Assembly: GCA_965240365.1 (NCBI GenBank)
Contig: OZ251218.1
Span: 1-64,000, forward strand
Reading direction: 5' to 3'
Source of the DNA: G965240365 sp965240365
Lineage (GTDB): Bacteria > Pseudomonadota > Gammaproteobacteria > Eutrophobiales > Eutrophobiaceae
Length of the DNA: 64,000 bases
Shown: positions 1-15,000 of the stretch, piece by piece
Layout of the letters: each line of letters starts with the position of its first letter
How positions within the stretch are numbered: the stretch's first letter is position 1
Notes under the pieces: generated by a model
What the model was told of the DNA's origin: nothing
The model's input: only the letters and a program-made list of their open reading frames with translations
The model's database searches: none
Program-made: the position numbers and the translations under genes

Positions 1-3000
1 GGTTTGCGCCGGCCGTGAGCGGGCCGGTGAAGGTCAGGGCCGGGTTGTTGGTGTTGACATTGCTGCTGAGTCTGGCGGGGCCATCCAGCACCAGATTGTC
101 GTTGGCGTCCAGACCGCCGGTTCCGAGGTCGGTGTCGTTGATCAGGATCGGAGTCCGGCTCCGCCTGCCTGCCGCAGGCAGGCCGGGGCTTGTTGTTCCT
201 GGATTCCGGCTTTCGCCGGAATGACGGGTGCTGAGGCGTATAGTTTGCGCGGTGTTGGCGTCCGTATTGAACGCGAGGACGCGGGTGTTCAGATTGGGAT
301 CGACCAGATTGATATTCCCGGCCGCGCCCGCGCCCCGGGTCTGGATATTCAGGCTGCCCGCCGTTGTGCCCGTGAATTCGGTACGGAGCGCCGCGCCCGT
401 GCCGATACCCACGCCGCCGCTGGCAGTCACCGTCAGGCGGTTTGAGGTAGCCACGGCCCCGCCCGCGCTGTTGATGTCGCCGTTCTGGTTGGCAAGCCGG
501 ACTTCTCCGCTACCGGCACGGATGTCCGCGCCGATATTGAGTGTGCCCGCCTCGGAGAGGCCCGCCGCGAGGCTGACCCCGGTGTTGTTGGCGCGGATGC
601 CGCTCACATCCCCGACCGTGCCGACAGTAAAGCCGTTGCGGTCGGTATAGTTCAGTTGCGCGCCCGGATTCACCCCCGCCAGCGTCGTGATGTCATTGCC
701 CGCGCGGGTCAGATTGACGCTGCCGGTATTATTTTGCAACAACAATTCCGGCGCGCGCAGCACGCCGCCGATCTGGTTGACGGCCGCCGACCCCGTGATA
801 TTGCTAAAGGTCGCCCGCCGCGTGGCCGTCAGATTAGCGTTCAGAATGACGCTCTCGGCGCCCGCCACGGTAAAATTACGCAGCGCCACGCTGCCGCCGA
901 CCGCGCCATTGAAGCGGGCCGTAAGCGAATCGGCGAGCGTCAAGTCCTGCTGCCCGGCGGTTGTGCCGTCTATCGTGCCGGCCAGGGTCAGGCCGCCCGT
1001 GCCGTCAATCGTGCTGTTGGCGCGCAGTGTTATTGCGCCGCCCCAGGTGTTATCCGCGTCCCCTTCGCCGGCCGCATTGCGCAGCGTGCCGCTGTTCAAT
1101 TCCAGTTCTTCGTCCTCCACGTTGAGGCCGGCCGCGCTGCCCGCGAGTTCGAGCACGCCGCCCGTGTTGACCACGGCGCCCAGGCTGCCCGCGCCGCTAC
1201 CGAGCGCGCCGTTGTTGGCGATGGCCAGCGTACCCGCGTTAATCGTGGTCAGACCGGTATAAAGATTGAGGCCGCCCAGCGTGAGTTTGGCCGCGCCTGT
1301 CTTGGTGAAGCTGGCGCGTTCCGTGCCCGAGCTGAACTCGCTGATAACGCCGTTGTAAACGCCATCAGTGGTCTGGTTGACAGTCAGGGTGTGGCCTTTG
1401 GCGATGTCGATGCCGCCGCCCGTGGCGCTGCCGCCGGAGAGCGAACCGATGGTCTCGCTCTGGCGGACGGTGAGTTTGGCGCTGGCGGCAGTGGCGAGCG
1501 CGACCGCGCTGTTGTCGGGGAGGGCGGCGCCGCCCGTGAGGATGAGGTTGCCCGCGTTGATGGTGGTCGTGCCCGTGTAGCTGTTGGGGCCGCTCAGGGT
1601 GACCACGCCCGGTATCGTCGCGCTCACCTGGTTCTTTTCAAGGTCTGCCGTGCCCGCGAGCGCCGCGCGCACGCGCCCGCGCCGCAGGTCAAATTCGCCG
1701 GAGGAACGATTGACTGTCAGGACGCCCGCGCCGTTGATGTCGCCATTAGCGAGTATCACATTGGCCACGGTGTCATTGAAACCCTGGAGGTCAAAGACAG
1801 CGGCAGTGCCCAAAAGCCCTATATTCAGCCTGCTGCCATCGGGAATCACATCATTCGCGCCCAGCGCCAGCGTGCCGACAACAACGCTGGTGTTGCCCGT
1901 ATAACTGTTGAGACCCTGCAACGTGACCGTGCCGTCACCATACTTGAGAAGCCCCGCCGAACCCGAGAGCTTGGCCCTGACCGTGCCGCTATACAGCTCA
2001 AAGTTATTCCCGGCCCCGCTCACAACCAGCCTGCCCTGATTCGAATCGCGCGCCAAATCCGCGCCCGTGGCGTTGATTTCGCCGGAAACCAGTTCAGCAT
2101 CGCCGCCGAAGGTATTGGTGAAGACGCCAAGGTCAAAGATGCCGCCGTTCTCAATGCGCAGCAAACGGCTGCCATTAATCGCGTTATCTCTGCCCAGCGC
2201 CAGAGTCCCGCCTCTGACAACGGTCCGGCCCGTGTAGGTGCTTTGGCCCCCCGTGGGACTGCCGAGGGTAAATATGCCCTCGCCTTCCTTGATGAGATCG
2301 GCATTCGTGCCACTGATTGCGCCGGCATAGGTGGTGTCATTGCCATCGGCGTTGTTCACGGTCAGGGCCTGACCGCTGGCAATCTCGACATTGCCGCCCG
2401 CGCCGCCGCCGCCCGAGAGCGAACCGGTGGTCTCGCTGTTGCTCACGGTCAGTTTTGCACCCGTCACATTGCGCAGCGTAACGCCCCGCCCCGCGAGGCC
2501 CGAATCCGGGCTGGCATAACCGCCCTGAAGTTCCAGTTCGCCCGCTTCAATGAGCGTGCCACCCTGGTAGTCGTTCGGGTTGGCGCTGCTGCTGTTATTA
2601 ACCACCAGCGTACCCGCACCCTGTTTGGTCAGACCACCGAGGCCCGTAATCAGGCCGTTCAGCGTCATATTGCCCGCGCCCGTGACGGTAAGATTGGCGC
2701 GCGCGCCCTCGTGCATCAGGGTCAACGTGCTGCCCACGGTCAGGCGGCCGCTATCGCTCGCAAAGGTGGTGTCGCCTGCCAGCGTGATCGCGCCATTCCA
2801 TGTGTTGTTGCCCGTGGCGTTGCGCAGCGCGCCCGGCGTCGTGGCGGACACGCCGGTCCCGCTCAGAGTCAGGGCTTCATTGGCGACCGTCACGCCGCCG
2901 CTCAGTTCCAGCGCCGCGCCGGTGTTGACGAGCGTCCCCGTGGCGGCCGTGCCAAGCGCAAGGGCGTTGGCGACCGCCAGGATGCCTTCCCGAACCGTGG

Positions 3001-6000
3001 TCAGACCCGTGTAACTGTTGGCCCCGCCCAGGGTGAGCTTGCCGCTGCCCGCCTTGATAAGGTTGGCCGCCGTCGCCGTGGCATCGGCCGGGGTGGGGTC
3101 AATCTCACTGATAACGCCGTTGTAAACGCCCGCGGTAGTCTGGTTCACGGTCAGGGTCTGGCCCTTGGTGATTTCGATGCCGCCGCCCGCGCTGCTGCCG
3201 CCAGAGAGCGAACCGATGGTCTCGGTGTTCTGGACGGTGAGCTTGGCGGTGTTGCCGCTCGCGGCATTATTGAGCGTGACCGCGCTGTTATCGGGGAGGG
3301 CGGCACCGCCCGTGAGGATGAGTTCACCGGCGTTGACGGTGGTCGTGCCCGTGTAGCGGTTGGGGCCGGAGAGGGTGACGACGCCTTGTCTGGTGGCTGT
3401 TACGGCCGGCGTTCCAAATACACGCCGGGTTATCGTCACGCTATCCTTTTCAAGGTTCGCGTTCCCGGCGAGGATCGCGCTGACCGTGCCACGGCGGAGG
3501 TCAATCTTGTCGCCGGCGGCCGCATTAACCGTCAGGACGCCCTGATTGTCGGTCGCGCCCGCGGCGCGGATGATGTTGCCGCCGCGGAGCAGGACATGGG
3601 CCACGGTGGCGTTGGTTGTGCCGAGGTCCAGGGTGGCGTCAGTGGCATCAAGGCCGGTCACAATTTCAGTGCCCACTTCCAGCCTGGTGTTAGTGGGAAG
3701 CACAGCATCGCTTCCTTCCAGCGTCAGGGTACCTTTAGAAATCTCGGTAATGCCCGTGTAGCTGTTGAGGCCGCGCAATCTGACCGTGCCGGTGGTTATT
3801 TTACTGAGCTTCGCCGTGCCCGCGAGCTTGGCCTCAACCGTGCCGCTGGAAAGGGCAAATCCGCCAAGGGCGAAATTCACAAACAGCTTGCCCTGATTTG
3901 AATCGCGGTTCGGGTCCGCGCCCGTCGCCCGGATCTCGCCGGAATCCAGTTGAACGCCTCTTGTGAAGGCATTGCTGAAAGTGCGGAGGTCAAAGATGCC
4001 GCCGCTCTCAATGCGCAGAATATTGCTGCCAGCAATCGCGTTATCTCGGCCGAGCGCCAGGGTACCGCCGCCTCTGACAGTGGTCAGGCCGGTATAGGTG
4101 TTTTGACCTGCCAATGTAAAGACGCCCGCGCCGTCCTTGATGAGTTGGCCAAAGCCCCCGCCGCTGTTACTGATAACGCCGGAAAAGGTGGTGTCGTTGC
4201 CTCTGCCGTTGGAGACGGTCAGTATTTGGGACTCGCCCAGCACGACATTGCCGCCCGGCGTGGTGTCGGCTGAATTATCTCTGAGCGAACCGATGGTCTC
4301 GCTGTTGCTCACGCGCAGCGTCGCGCCTCTGGACAGCGTCACGCCCCGCCCGGCCGCGCCGTCATCGGGGCTGGCGTAACCGCCCTGGAGTTCGAGTTCG
4401 CCTGCTTCAATGCGCGTGCCGCCCTGGTAGTTGTTGGCCGTGGCCGCCACGCTTCGGTTGAGCACCAGCGCGCCCCCGCCCTGTTTAATCAGACCGCCGA
4501 GGCCGGTAATCCGGCCCGTAATGCGGGTCTTGCCCGCGCCCCTGAGGGTGAGGCTGGCGGCCGCGGGCGTGGCCGCGGCGCTTTGCAGGGTCAGGGCGCC
4601 GCTCAGGATAAGCGTGGGCGCCGTGCCGGTGGTGTTGGCGTTGTGGATGGTGGCGTTGCTCGCCACCCGGATCGCGCCGCTCCAGGTGTTGGTCCCGCTG
4701 AGGTTGCGCAGCGCGCCCTGGCGAACACCGCCGTCAAGTACGCCCTGCCCGTTCAGGGTCAGGTCTTCGCTGTTGATGGTGAGCGTCTCGCCCGCCCCGG
4801 GGTCCAGTTCCAGGGTCGCGCCCGCGGCGACGGTGGTGGTGGTAGTGGACGGGGTGTCGCTGTCATCGAAACCCAGGGCGTGGTTGTCGCCGATAGCGAG
4901 CGTGCCCGCGTTGATGAGGGTAGCGCCGGTGTAACTGTTCGCGGAGCTCAGGGTGACCTTGCCCGCGCCCGTCTTTCTCAGGCCCGCCGTGCCCGCGAGC
5001 CGGGCGCTGACCGTGCCCTCCCGCAGGTCGAAGTAGCGGCGGCCGCTGTCGGCCGTGCCGACATTGTTCAGCGTGAGCTTGCCTGTAACGGATTCGGGCG
5101 TGGTCAGGGTCAAGACCGTGCGGCCGCTGTCGGTCATCGTGCCGCTGAGCAGTTGCACGCCGCTAAAGGTGTTGTCATAGCCCGCGAGGTCGAAGATCCC
5201 GCCCGCGACCACCAGACTGCCGCCGCTGTTGATGGCGTTGTCCCCGCCGAGTTTCAGCGCGCCGCCTTCCACCCGGGTAAGGCCCGTGTAGGTGTTGGTC
5301 GCGCCGAGCGTGAGGGTGCCCGTGCCGGTCTTGCTCAGGCCGCCCGTGGTGGTGCCGATGACGCCTTCGATTTCGGTGTCGCCCGCGCCGGCCACGGTCA
5401 GGGTGAAGGTCGCGCCGCTTATAGCGCCGCTGAGCGTCAGGGCGTTGGTGGTATCGGCATTATGGATGGCGGCGCTCGCGCCAAGCGTGATCGCGCCGGA
5501 CCAGGTGTTGATGCCGCTGACGTTGCGCAAGGCGCCTTGATAGACCGGCGCTCCTGTCGTGCCGGTATTGAAACCCGGCCCGTTCAGGGTCAGCAGCTTG
5601 CCAAAGCTGTTGGTGCTGGTGGCCGTGAGCCGCAGTTCCAGCGTGCCGCCGGTGTTCACGGTGACGCGCCCGGTCTCGCCCGTGCCCGTGCCCAGCGCGC
5701 CGCTGTTGCTGATGGCGAGGATGCCGTTGCTAATCGTGGTCGCGCCCGTGTAGGTGTTGCTTCCGCCCAGCGTGAGCCTGCCCGCGCCGGACTTGACGAG
5801 GCTGGCCGCGGTCGCCGTGGTATCGGCCGGGACGGGATCGGTCTCGCTGATGACACCGTTGTAAGTTGTATCCGCGCCGGTGGCCTGATTCACGGTCAGG
5901 GTCTGGCCTTTGGTGATGACGATATTGCCGCCCGCGCTGCCGCCGCCGGAAAGCGTGCCGATGGTCTCGCTGTTCAGGACGCTGAGTCTGGCGGTGTTGT

Positions 6001-9000
6001 TGCTGGCGGCCGTGCTCAGGCTGACGGCGCTGTCGTTGCTGATGGCATCGCCGCCGCTGTCGGCGAGGATCAGTTCGCCCGCGTTGATTTGGGTCCGGCC
6101 CCTGTAGTCATTGCCGTTGGCCAGCGTGACCTGGCCCGTGCCGGCCTTGATCAGGCCGCCCGCGCCGATGATGGAATCCGTGTCCGACACCGCCGCCTCG
6201 ACCTTGATGGTGGAGGCCGCGCGGCGCGCCGTGGTGTCGGCGCCCGTGGCTTCCAGGCTCAGGTTATGGTTGTTGACGTTGATTTGGCCGGTAAGGGTCA
6301 GATTGGTGCCCGCCGGCGTTGAAGTGGCGCCCGCGGCCGATTCGGCCTTGATGGTACTGTTGGCGTCAAGTGTGATATTCCCGGCCCAGGTGTTGTCGCC
6401 GCTCAGGCTACGGAGTGTGCCGCCGTTCAGGGTCAGGTCTTCTCTGACAATATTGAGGGTACCGCCCGCGAGTTGCAGGACGGCGTTGTTTGCGACTGTG
6501 GTGGTGGTGCGGCCGGTAGCGGGCGTGCCCAGCGCGCCATTGCTGGCGATGCTGAGCGTGCCCGCGTTGATTTGGGTATGGCCGCTATACTCGTTGTTCG
6601 ATGAGAGGGTGACGGTGTTGTTAGTGCTCTTCACCAGATCACCCGTGCCTTTAAGTATGGCACTAACCGTGCCGCTGCGCAAGTCGAATTTTCCGGCGCT
6701 TTCCACGCTGCTGTCGCTGCTGGCCACGGTCAGGCTGCCCTTGCTGCCTGCCGCGGCGCTGTCGATGATGCGCCCGGAAATCAGGCGCACACCCAGCCAG
6801 CTCTGTTCGGCGCCCGCGATGTCGTGCGTGTTGTTGTTCTCGACCACCAGAATGCTGCCGCTCACGCTGCCCGTAAACAGCAGACGCCCGGCCAGGATGC
6901 GGGTCGCGCCCGTGTAGAGATGGCTGCCGGAGAAGGCGAGGCGCACGGTACCGCCAGCGGCGCTGTCATCAGTGCGCTTGACCGCATTGACATTCGTGCC
7001 CGCGAGGATCGCCTGGATAGTGCCGTTGCGCAGGTCGAATTCACCCGCGCCTTCCGGTTCGGTGGAGTCTGCCGCGCGCGCGGGGCTGACGCGCAGGACG
7101 CCCTGCCCGGCGCTTGTGCCGGCGGGGGCAACGGCGGTGGCGTTAATATCGCCTTCGTTCAGTTGCAGGCCCGCGAGGGTCTGGTTGTGAGTGCCCATAT
7201 TGAAGACGCCCTTGACCGGGTCACCGGCAGGGGTAGTGCGACGCCGGCCGATGATCAGGCGGCTGGTGGTGGCGATGGCGTCAGTGGCGCCAAGGGTGAG
7301 GTCGCCGTCGTCGATGCGGGTGTCACCCGTATAGTTGCCGGAACCCGAGAGCGTGGCGGTACCGCCGCCCGTCTTGATCAGGCCGCCCGCGCTGGGGTCT
7401 GCCGGAGACGCCGGGCCGATGCGCCCGGAAAGCGTGATTTGCGAGGCCGCGCGGGTTTGTGTTGTGCTACGCACGGTCCGGGTCGCCCTGCCCGTGGCAT
7501 TCAGCGTGAGGTCGTGCGCGCCGTTGGCGATATTGCCCGTGACCCGCAGGTGCGCGCCCGTGGTGGCCGGGGTGGTCAGATAGGCCGCGTCGGCCTTGAG
7601 CGTGCCGGGGCTTTCGAGGGTGATGTCGCCGCCCCAGGTGGAATCACTGTTCCAGGCTTCGAGCGTGCCGTTGTTCAACGTCAGGGCTTCGCCGGCAATA
7701 TTGACACCCGCGTTTGACGCCGCCGCCCGGCGCAAGAGGCGCAGGGTCGCGCCGCCGGCCACGGTCGTGCCGTTGCCCGCGCCGGAAGCGCCGAGGGCGG
7801 CGTTATTGCTGACGCTGAGAATGCCCGAATTGACCTGGGTCAGGCCGCGATACGTATTCGTGCCGGAGAGCGTAACGCGGCCCCGTGGCTCGTCCGCGGC
7901 CGGGCTGGCGACGGTCAGGCCGAGATCACCCGTGGCCGCGCCGCTGATATTGCCGGAAATAATAATTTCAGAGGCCAGGCGCTCATCGTCCCCCAATTCA
8001 CCACCCCCAACGGCCACAAGCGTGAGCCGATGTTGGTTTTTGGTGATGTTGCCCGTGACGCGCAGGCGCGCGACCCGCGGCGCCCCCGACAGCACGCCCT
8101 CGGCGCGCAGGGTGGCATTGCCGGTGAGGGTAATGTTGCCCGACCAGGTGTTGTCGCTGTCGTAGCTTTCAAGGGTTCCCCCGTTGAGCGTCAGGGCCTC
8201 GCCCGCGACATTAAGGCCGCTGGCGCCGCCCGCGAGCCGCAGGGTCGCGCCGCTTTCGACCGTGGTATCACCCTCCGCCGTGCCGAGCGCGGTGTTGCTG
8301 GCGATAGCGAGGATGCCGGCGCTTACGGTTGTGCCGCCGCTGTAATCGTTATTGCCGCTCAGGGTGAAGACGCTGGTAGTGCTGCCGCTGCCGGGGTTAT
8401 AAGTAAGATTGCCCATGCCGCGGATGCGGCCGGCGTATTGGCCGCCGCCGATGCCTTTCAGGGTCAGGGTCTGGCCGTTGGCGATGGCGGTCTCGGCCGC
8501 GCCCGTGCCGCCGCTGGCCGCGCCGCCGGTCAGGGCGCCCAGGGTTTCGCTTTCGGTAATCGTGAGCTTCGCGCCCGCGCCGAGGATGACCGTGCCCGTG
8601 TCGGCAATAGCGCCCTCGCCGGTGGTGGCGGTATTGGCAAGTTCCAGTTCGCCATCGTTGACGGTGGTGTCGCCCGTGTAGGTGTTGTTGCCAGTAAGCG
8701 TAAGCTTGCCCGCGCCGGTCTTGGTCAGGGTTCTCGCGTCGGTCTGGATCGCGCCGGCAATCAGGGTGTTGCCCGCGCCGTTCAGGATCAGGTTGTAAGC
8801 GCCGCTGATGCCATTGGTGGCGTTGCCCAGCGTCAGGGTCGCGCCCGTGCCGCTGCTGGCATTGTGAATGGTGGTATTGCCCGCGAGGATTATCGCGCCG
8901 CTTATCGTGTTGCCGCCGCTGACATTGCGCAGCGCCCCCCGGCCGCCAACCCCGGCCCCGTTCAGGCTCAGGGTTTCACCGGCGGGAACGGTGATGTCAT

Positions 9001-12000
9001 TCGCCAGTTCCAGGGTCGCGCCATCGGCCACGGTGGTTCCGCCGTTGGTAGCGCCTTCACCCGTCGGCGTGCCAAGCGCGTTGTTCTTACGGATGCGCAG
9101 GATCCCGGCGCTGATGGTGGTCACCCCGGCGTAGGTGTTATCGCCCGTGCCGCCGAGCGTGAGCGTGCCGCCGCCGGTCTTGGTCAGGCCGCCGCTGCCC
9201 GTGGTGATCGCGCCGGCAATCAGGGTATTGCCCGCGCCGGCCAGGGTCAGATTGTGAGCGCCGCTGATGCCATTGGTGGCGTTGCCCAGCGTCAGCGTGT
9301 TGCCCGCGCCGGTGTTGGCATTGGTGATGGTGGTGTCGCCGCCAAGCGTTATCGCGCCATTCCAGGTGTTGCTGCCGCTGACATTGCGCAGCGCGCCCCC
9401 GCCGCCAACCCCGGCCCCGTTCAGGCTCAGGGCTTCGCTGTTGGGAATACCAAGGTTAGCGCCGCCGCCCGCCAGTTCCAGGGTCGCGCCGCCGGCCACG
9501 CTGGCCCCGCCGTTGCTTGTGCCCGAAGGCGGCGTGCCCAGGGCGTTTTCGTGGGTGATACGCAGGACGCCGTGAGCGACATTGACCGCGCCCGCGAAGG
9601 TGTTGTTGCCGCCAAGCGTAAGGCGGCCCGTGTCGCCCGCCGCCGCGCCCTTGGTAAGGCCGCCCGCGCCGCTGATGACGCCGCTGTAGCTGGTATTTGT
9701 GCCCGCGCTGTTCTTGACGGTCAGGATCTGACCGCTGGCGATGGCGACCTCGCCGCCGCCGGCCAGCGAAGCGATAATCTCGCTGTTGGTGACGGTCAGT
9801 TTCGGGCTGCCGGTGCTGGCCAGCACCACATCGGAACTGTCGTGCAGGGCCGTGCCGCCGGCATTGGCAAGTTCCAGTTCGCCATCGTTGATGTTGGTAT
9901 CGCCCGTGTAGGTGTTCGCGCCCGTCAGCGTGAGCTTGCCCGCGCCGCTCTTGCTCAGGCCGCCCGCGCCGCCGCCGATTACGCCAGCGACAAGCGTGTC
10001 ACCCGCGCCCGCGAAGCTCAGGAGACGGGCGCCGTTACTGATGCTGGCGGTGCTGGCCAGGGTCAGGGTATTGGCGCTGTTGGCGCTGGTGATAATGGTA
10101 TTGCCCGCGAGGGTTATCGCGCCGCGCCAGGTGTTGTCGCCGCTTTCGTTGCGGAGCGCGCCCCGGCCGCCAACTCCGTCCCCGTTCAGGCTCAGGGTTT
10201 CGGTGCTGGAGATGTCAAGGCCACTGCTGCCGCCCGCCAGTTCCAGGGTCGCGCCGCCGGCCACGGTAGTCCCGCCATTGGCGCCGCTCGTCGGCGTGCC
10301 AAGCGCGCTGCTCTTGCCGATGCGCAGGATACCTTCATTGACGGCGGTCACCCCGGCGTAAGTGTTAAGGTCCGTGCCGCCGAGCGTGAGCGTGCCGCCG
10401 CCGGTCTTGGTCAGGCCACCCGCGCCGCTGATAGCGCCGTTGATGGCGGTGTCGCCCGCGCCCGTGACCGTGAGGGCGTGGGCGGCCGCCGGGTCAGTGC
10501 CGCTGCCGGCGGTTTCGAGGGTGACACCGCCGGAGACGGTCAGGGTGTTGCCGGCCGTTGCGCTGCTGAGCGTGGCGGCGCGCGTGAGCGCAATATCGCC
10601 GCTGTATTCGTTATTGCCGCTCGGGTTGGCCAGCGTGCCCCCAAGGTTCAGGGCTTCGGCCACATTGAGGCCGTTGCCCGAGAGTTCCAGGGTCGCGTTC
10701 TGAGCCACGGTGGTCGTGTTGGCGGCGGTGCTGGTTGCGGGCGTGCCGAGGGCGTTGTTGTGCGTGACGCGCAGCGTGCCCGCGTCCACCCTGGTCGCGC
10801 CGCCGTAGGTGTTGTTGCCGCCAAGCGTAAGGCGGCCCGTATCGCCCGCCACCGCGCCCTTGGTGAGGCCGCCCGCGCCGCTGATGACGCCGCTGTAGCT
10901 GGTGTTTGTGCCCGCGCTGTTCTTGACGGTCAGAGTTTGGCCACTGGCGATTTCAACTTCGCCACCGCCGGCCAGCGAAGCGATAGTCTCGCCGTTGGTG
11001 ACGGTCAGTTTCGGGCTGCCGGTGCTGGCCAGCACCACAGCGGAACTGTCGTGCAGGGCCGTGCCGCCGGCATTGGCGAGTTCCAGTTCGCCCGCATTCA
11101 CGGTGGTGTCGCCCGTGTAGGTGTTGGTTCCGCTCAACGTGAGCGTGCCCGTGCCGGTCTTGGTCAGGCTACCCGCGCCGGTCTGGATGTTGCCCTGGAT
11201 GCGGATGTCGCCCGCGCCCGTGACGATGAGGTCGCGGGTGGCGGTGTCGCCGCTGTTGAGGCCGATATTGCCGCTCAGTATCAGGGTTTGCGCAAGACTC
11301 TCAATAGTGGCGTTGCCCGTGAGCGTAATCACGCCGTTCCAGGTGTTGTTGGCCAGGGCATTCAGATTGCGCAGCGTGCCCGCCAGCCGCAGGGCCTCAC
11401 TGGCGGGAATGCTCAGATTGCCGGCGCCGCCCGCCAGTGCCAGGGTCGCGCCGCCGGCTACAGTGGTCCCGCCATTGGTGGTTGTCCCCCCCGGCGTGCC
11501 CAGCGCGTTGCTGTGTTGCACGCGCAGCGTGCCGTGGTTGACGTTGACCGCGCCCGCGAAGGTGTTGTTGCCGCTCACGGTCAGAACGCCGGTGTCCGTA
11601 TTCACACTGCCCTTCGTGATGCCGCCTAATCCACTGATGGCGCCGGAAAGAACGACATCACCCGCGCCCGTTACCGTGAGGTCGCGGCGCGTGGGCGTAG
11701 TGCCCGAGGTGACGGTCTCTTGCAGGCTCAGGCTGTTGCTCACGGTCAGGGTGCTGCCGGCCGCGCTGTCGATGGTGGTCCCCTTCAGGGTGATAGCGCC
11801 GCTGTATCTGTTGTCGCCGCTGTGGTTGGCCAGCGTGCCAAAGAGATCCAGGGTTTCGCCCACATCAAGGCCGGTTCCGCTGGACGAGAGTTCCAGTCTG
11901 GCGCCGCTGGCCACGATGGTGCGCGCCAGGCTGCCCGTGCCATCGCCGAGGGCCGTGTTATGGCTAATCCGCAGGATACCGTTGCTGACGGTGGTCAGAC

Positions 12001-15000
12001 CCGTGTAGGTGTTCGCGCCCGAGAGCGTGAGCATGCCCGCGCCGGTCTTGGTCAGGCTGCTGCGGCCGGTGCCCGCGCCATCCTCAATCACGCCCGCAAA
12101 GGCGGTGTTTCCGCTGTTGTTTATGGTGAGGGTAGAACCCTTCTGGATCTGTACCTTGCTGTCGGCGTTGTCGCCGTCCAGTCCGCCGATGGTCTGGTCG
12201 CCGGTGGTGACAAGGGTGGCCGCGGTTCCAACGGCATTCGCGAAGGTCACGGCGCCCGTGCCAATGGCTCCGCTGAGTGTGCCGGCCTCAATGGTGGTCG
12301 CGCCCGTGCGGGTGTTGGTACCGGAGAGCGTGAGCGTGTTCGCGGTGGTCTTGGTCAACGTGGCGTTGCCGGCCAGATTCGCGCTGATGGTCCCGCCCTG
12401 GGCCGTGATGCCGCCCCCGCCCGTGTTGACAGTCAGGACGCCCGTGCCGCCCGTAATCTGACCGCCGTTAGCCAGTTGCAGACCGCCGGTCAGGGTTTGA
12501 TTGAAGTTGCCCAGGGCAAAGGTACCGCTGCCGCCGATGACCAGACGACTGCTGCCGGGGAGGGCCTCGGCAACGCCGAGGGCGAGGGTGCCGCCGCTGA
12601 TGGTGGTCGCACCTGTGTAATTATTGGTGCTGCCGGAGAGCGTGAGCGTGCCCGCGCCGCGCTTACTCAGGCCGCCCGCGCCGGTCTGGATGTTGCCCTG
12701 GATGCGGGTGTTGCCCGCGCCGGTGACGGTGAGGTCGAAGGCGCCGGTGATGTTGCCCGCGAGCGTCAGGCTGTTGACCGCGCCCGAAGCGGACACGGCG
12801 TTATCAATGGTGGCGCTGTTGCCCGTGAGCGTAATCGCGCCGTTCCAGATGTTGTCGGCCGAGGCGCCGCTGCCGGCATTCCGGTTGCGCAGCGTGCCGG
12901 CCAGATTCAGGGTTTCGCCGGCGGGAATGGTCAGCCGGGCGCGGGTGCGGCTCGTGCCCGTGACGGTTTCCGGGCTGTCCAGCTCCAGGGTCGCGCCGCC
13001 GGCTACAGTGGTCCCGCCATTGGTGGTTGTGCCCCCCGGCGTGCCCAGCGCGTTGTTGTGTTGCACGCGCAGCGTGCCGTGGTTGACGTTGACCGCGCCC
13101 GCGAAGGTGTTGTTGCCGCTCACGGTCAGAACGCCGGTGTCCGTATTCACGCGGCCCTTCGTGATGCCACCTAATCCACTGAGGACGCCGGAAAGAACGA
13201 CATCACCCGCGCCCGTTACCCTGAGGTCGCGGGCCACGGTTTCGCCCCCCGCGGGGGTCTCTTCCAGGCTCAGGTCGCCGCTCACGGTCAGGACGCCGGC
13301 CGCGCTGTCGATGGTGGTCCCCTTCAGGGTGATAGCCCCACTGTATTCGTTGGCGCCGCTCTGGTTGGCCAGCGTGCCAAAGAGATCCAGGGTTTCGCCC
13401 ACATCAAGGCCGGTTCCGCTGGACGAGAGTTCCAGTCTCGCGCCGCTGGCCACGATGGTGCGCGCCTGACTGCCCGTGCCGCCGCCGAGGGCCGTGTTAT
13501 GACTAATCCGCAGGATACCGTTGCTGACGGTGGTCAGACCCGTGTAGGTGTTCGCGCCCGAGAGCGTGAGCGTGCCCGTGCCTGTTTTGGTGAGACCGGC
13601 GCGCAGGGTGGTGGACGTGACGCCGGCAGGATTGACGCCGCTGATGACCCCGGCGAAGTTGCCGCCGTGGACGGTGAGGGTGTTGCCCTTGACGATTTCT
13701 ACTTTTGTAGAACTGTCAATGGATCGCAATTCGCCGATGATTTCATTACCCTCGACCCGGATGTCGTTGGCAGTGTCAAGCCGGCCCCGGTCGGGCTGCC
13801 CATCCACGGGGTCGGGGATGGCGCTGCCGCCCCTGAGCACAAGAATCCCAAAATTATGAAGCGTTCTGCCCCGATAGGTATTGGCGCCGCTGAGGATGAT
13901 CTTTTGAGTGTCGAGGACGGCCCTTGGGCCGGCGGCAAACTGGTTGAGGAGTAGGTTGCCGCCAGGACCACTGATATTGCCGGATATTTCCAGTTCACCG
14001 CCGGCGCCCGCACTGTTGGTAACTTCAACAATGGCGCCTCTTCTGGTGGTGTTAACGTTAATAGTGATGTCACCTGTCAGAGTAAATTTTCCCGTACTTG
14101 ACTGCTGGTAGATTACGCTTGGTCCGTTTCTCCCGGCGTCAATCGTGCCGGTCCAGGTATTGGCGCCGCTTATACTCCGCAACGAACTGCTGTTCCTGAT
14201 CGTCAGGGGTTCCGCGTCAAAGGTCCGGCCGCCATACAAGCGGAGTCCCGAAAGGAAGGTCTCTCCCTGTAGCACCGTGCCCGCCGCCGTGCTGCCCAGG
14301 GCGCTGGCGCTGGAAATGTCCAGCCAGCCGCCGCTGTCAGCGGCGGTGCTGAAGCTGCCGAGCCTGCCGACCGTGGTCAGCCCCCGATAGCTGTTATCGC
14401 CCGACAGCGTCACGGTGCCGCCCGTGGTCTTGGTCAGCCCCGCGCTGCCGCCGAGTTTGGCGCTGACCGTGCCGCTTCTCAGGTCGAAGTTGCCGCTGTT
14501 GAGGGTCAGGGTACCCGTGCGGGTGGTGGTTGGGGTGGTGGTCGTTACGCTCCGGCCGCTGTCCTGGATGACGCCGCTGACAAGCCGCACGCCGCCGACT
14601 TCGGCGTCGTACCCGGCGAGGTCGAAAGTGGCGTTGTTGGAGACGACCAGGGCGCTGCCCGTGGACAGGGCGTTGTCCGCGCCGAGCTTGAGCGTGCCCG
14701 CGTTGACGTTGGTATTGCCCGTGTAGTTGCTGCCGCTGCCGGAGAGCGTGAGCGTGCCCGCGCCGGTCTTGCTCAGGCCGCCTGCGCCGGTCTGGATGTT
14801 GCCCTGGATGCTGATGTCGCCCGCGCCCGTGACGATGAGGTCGCGGGTGGCGGTGTCGCCGCTGTTGAGGCCGATATTGCCGCTCAGTATCAGGGTTTGC
14901 GCAAGACTCTCGATAGTGGCGTTGCCCGTGAGCGTAATCGCGCCGTTCCAGGTGTTGTTGGCCAGGGCGTTCAGATTGCGCAGCGTGCCCGCCAGCCGCA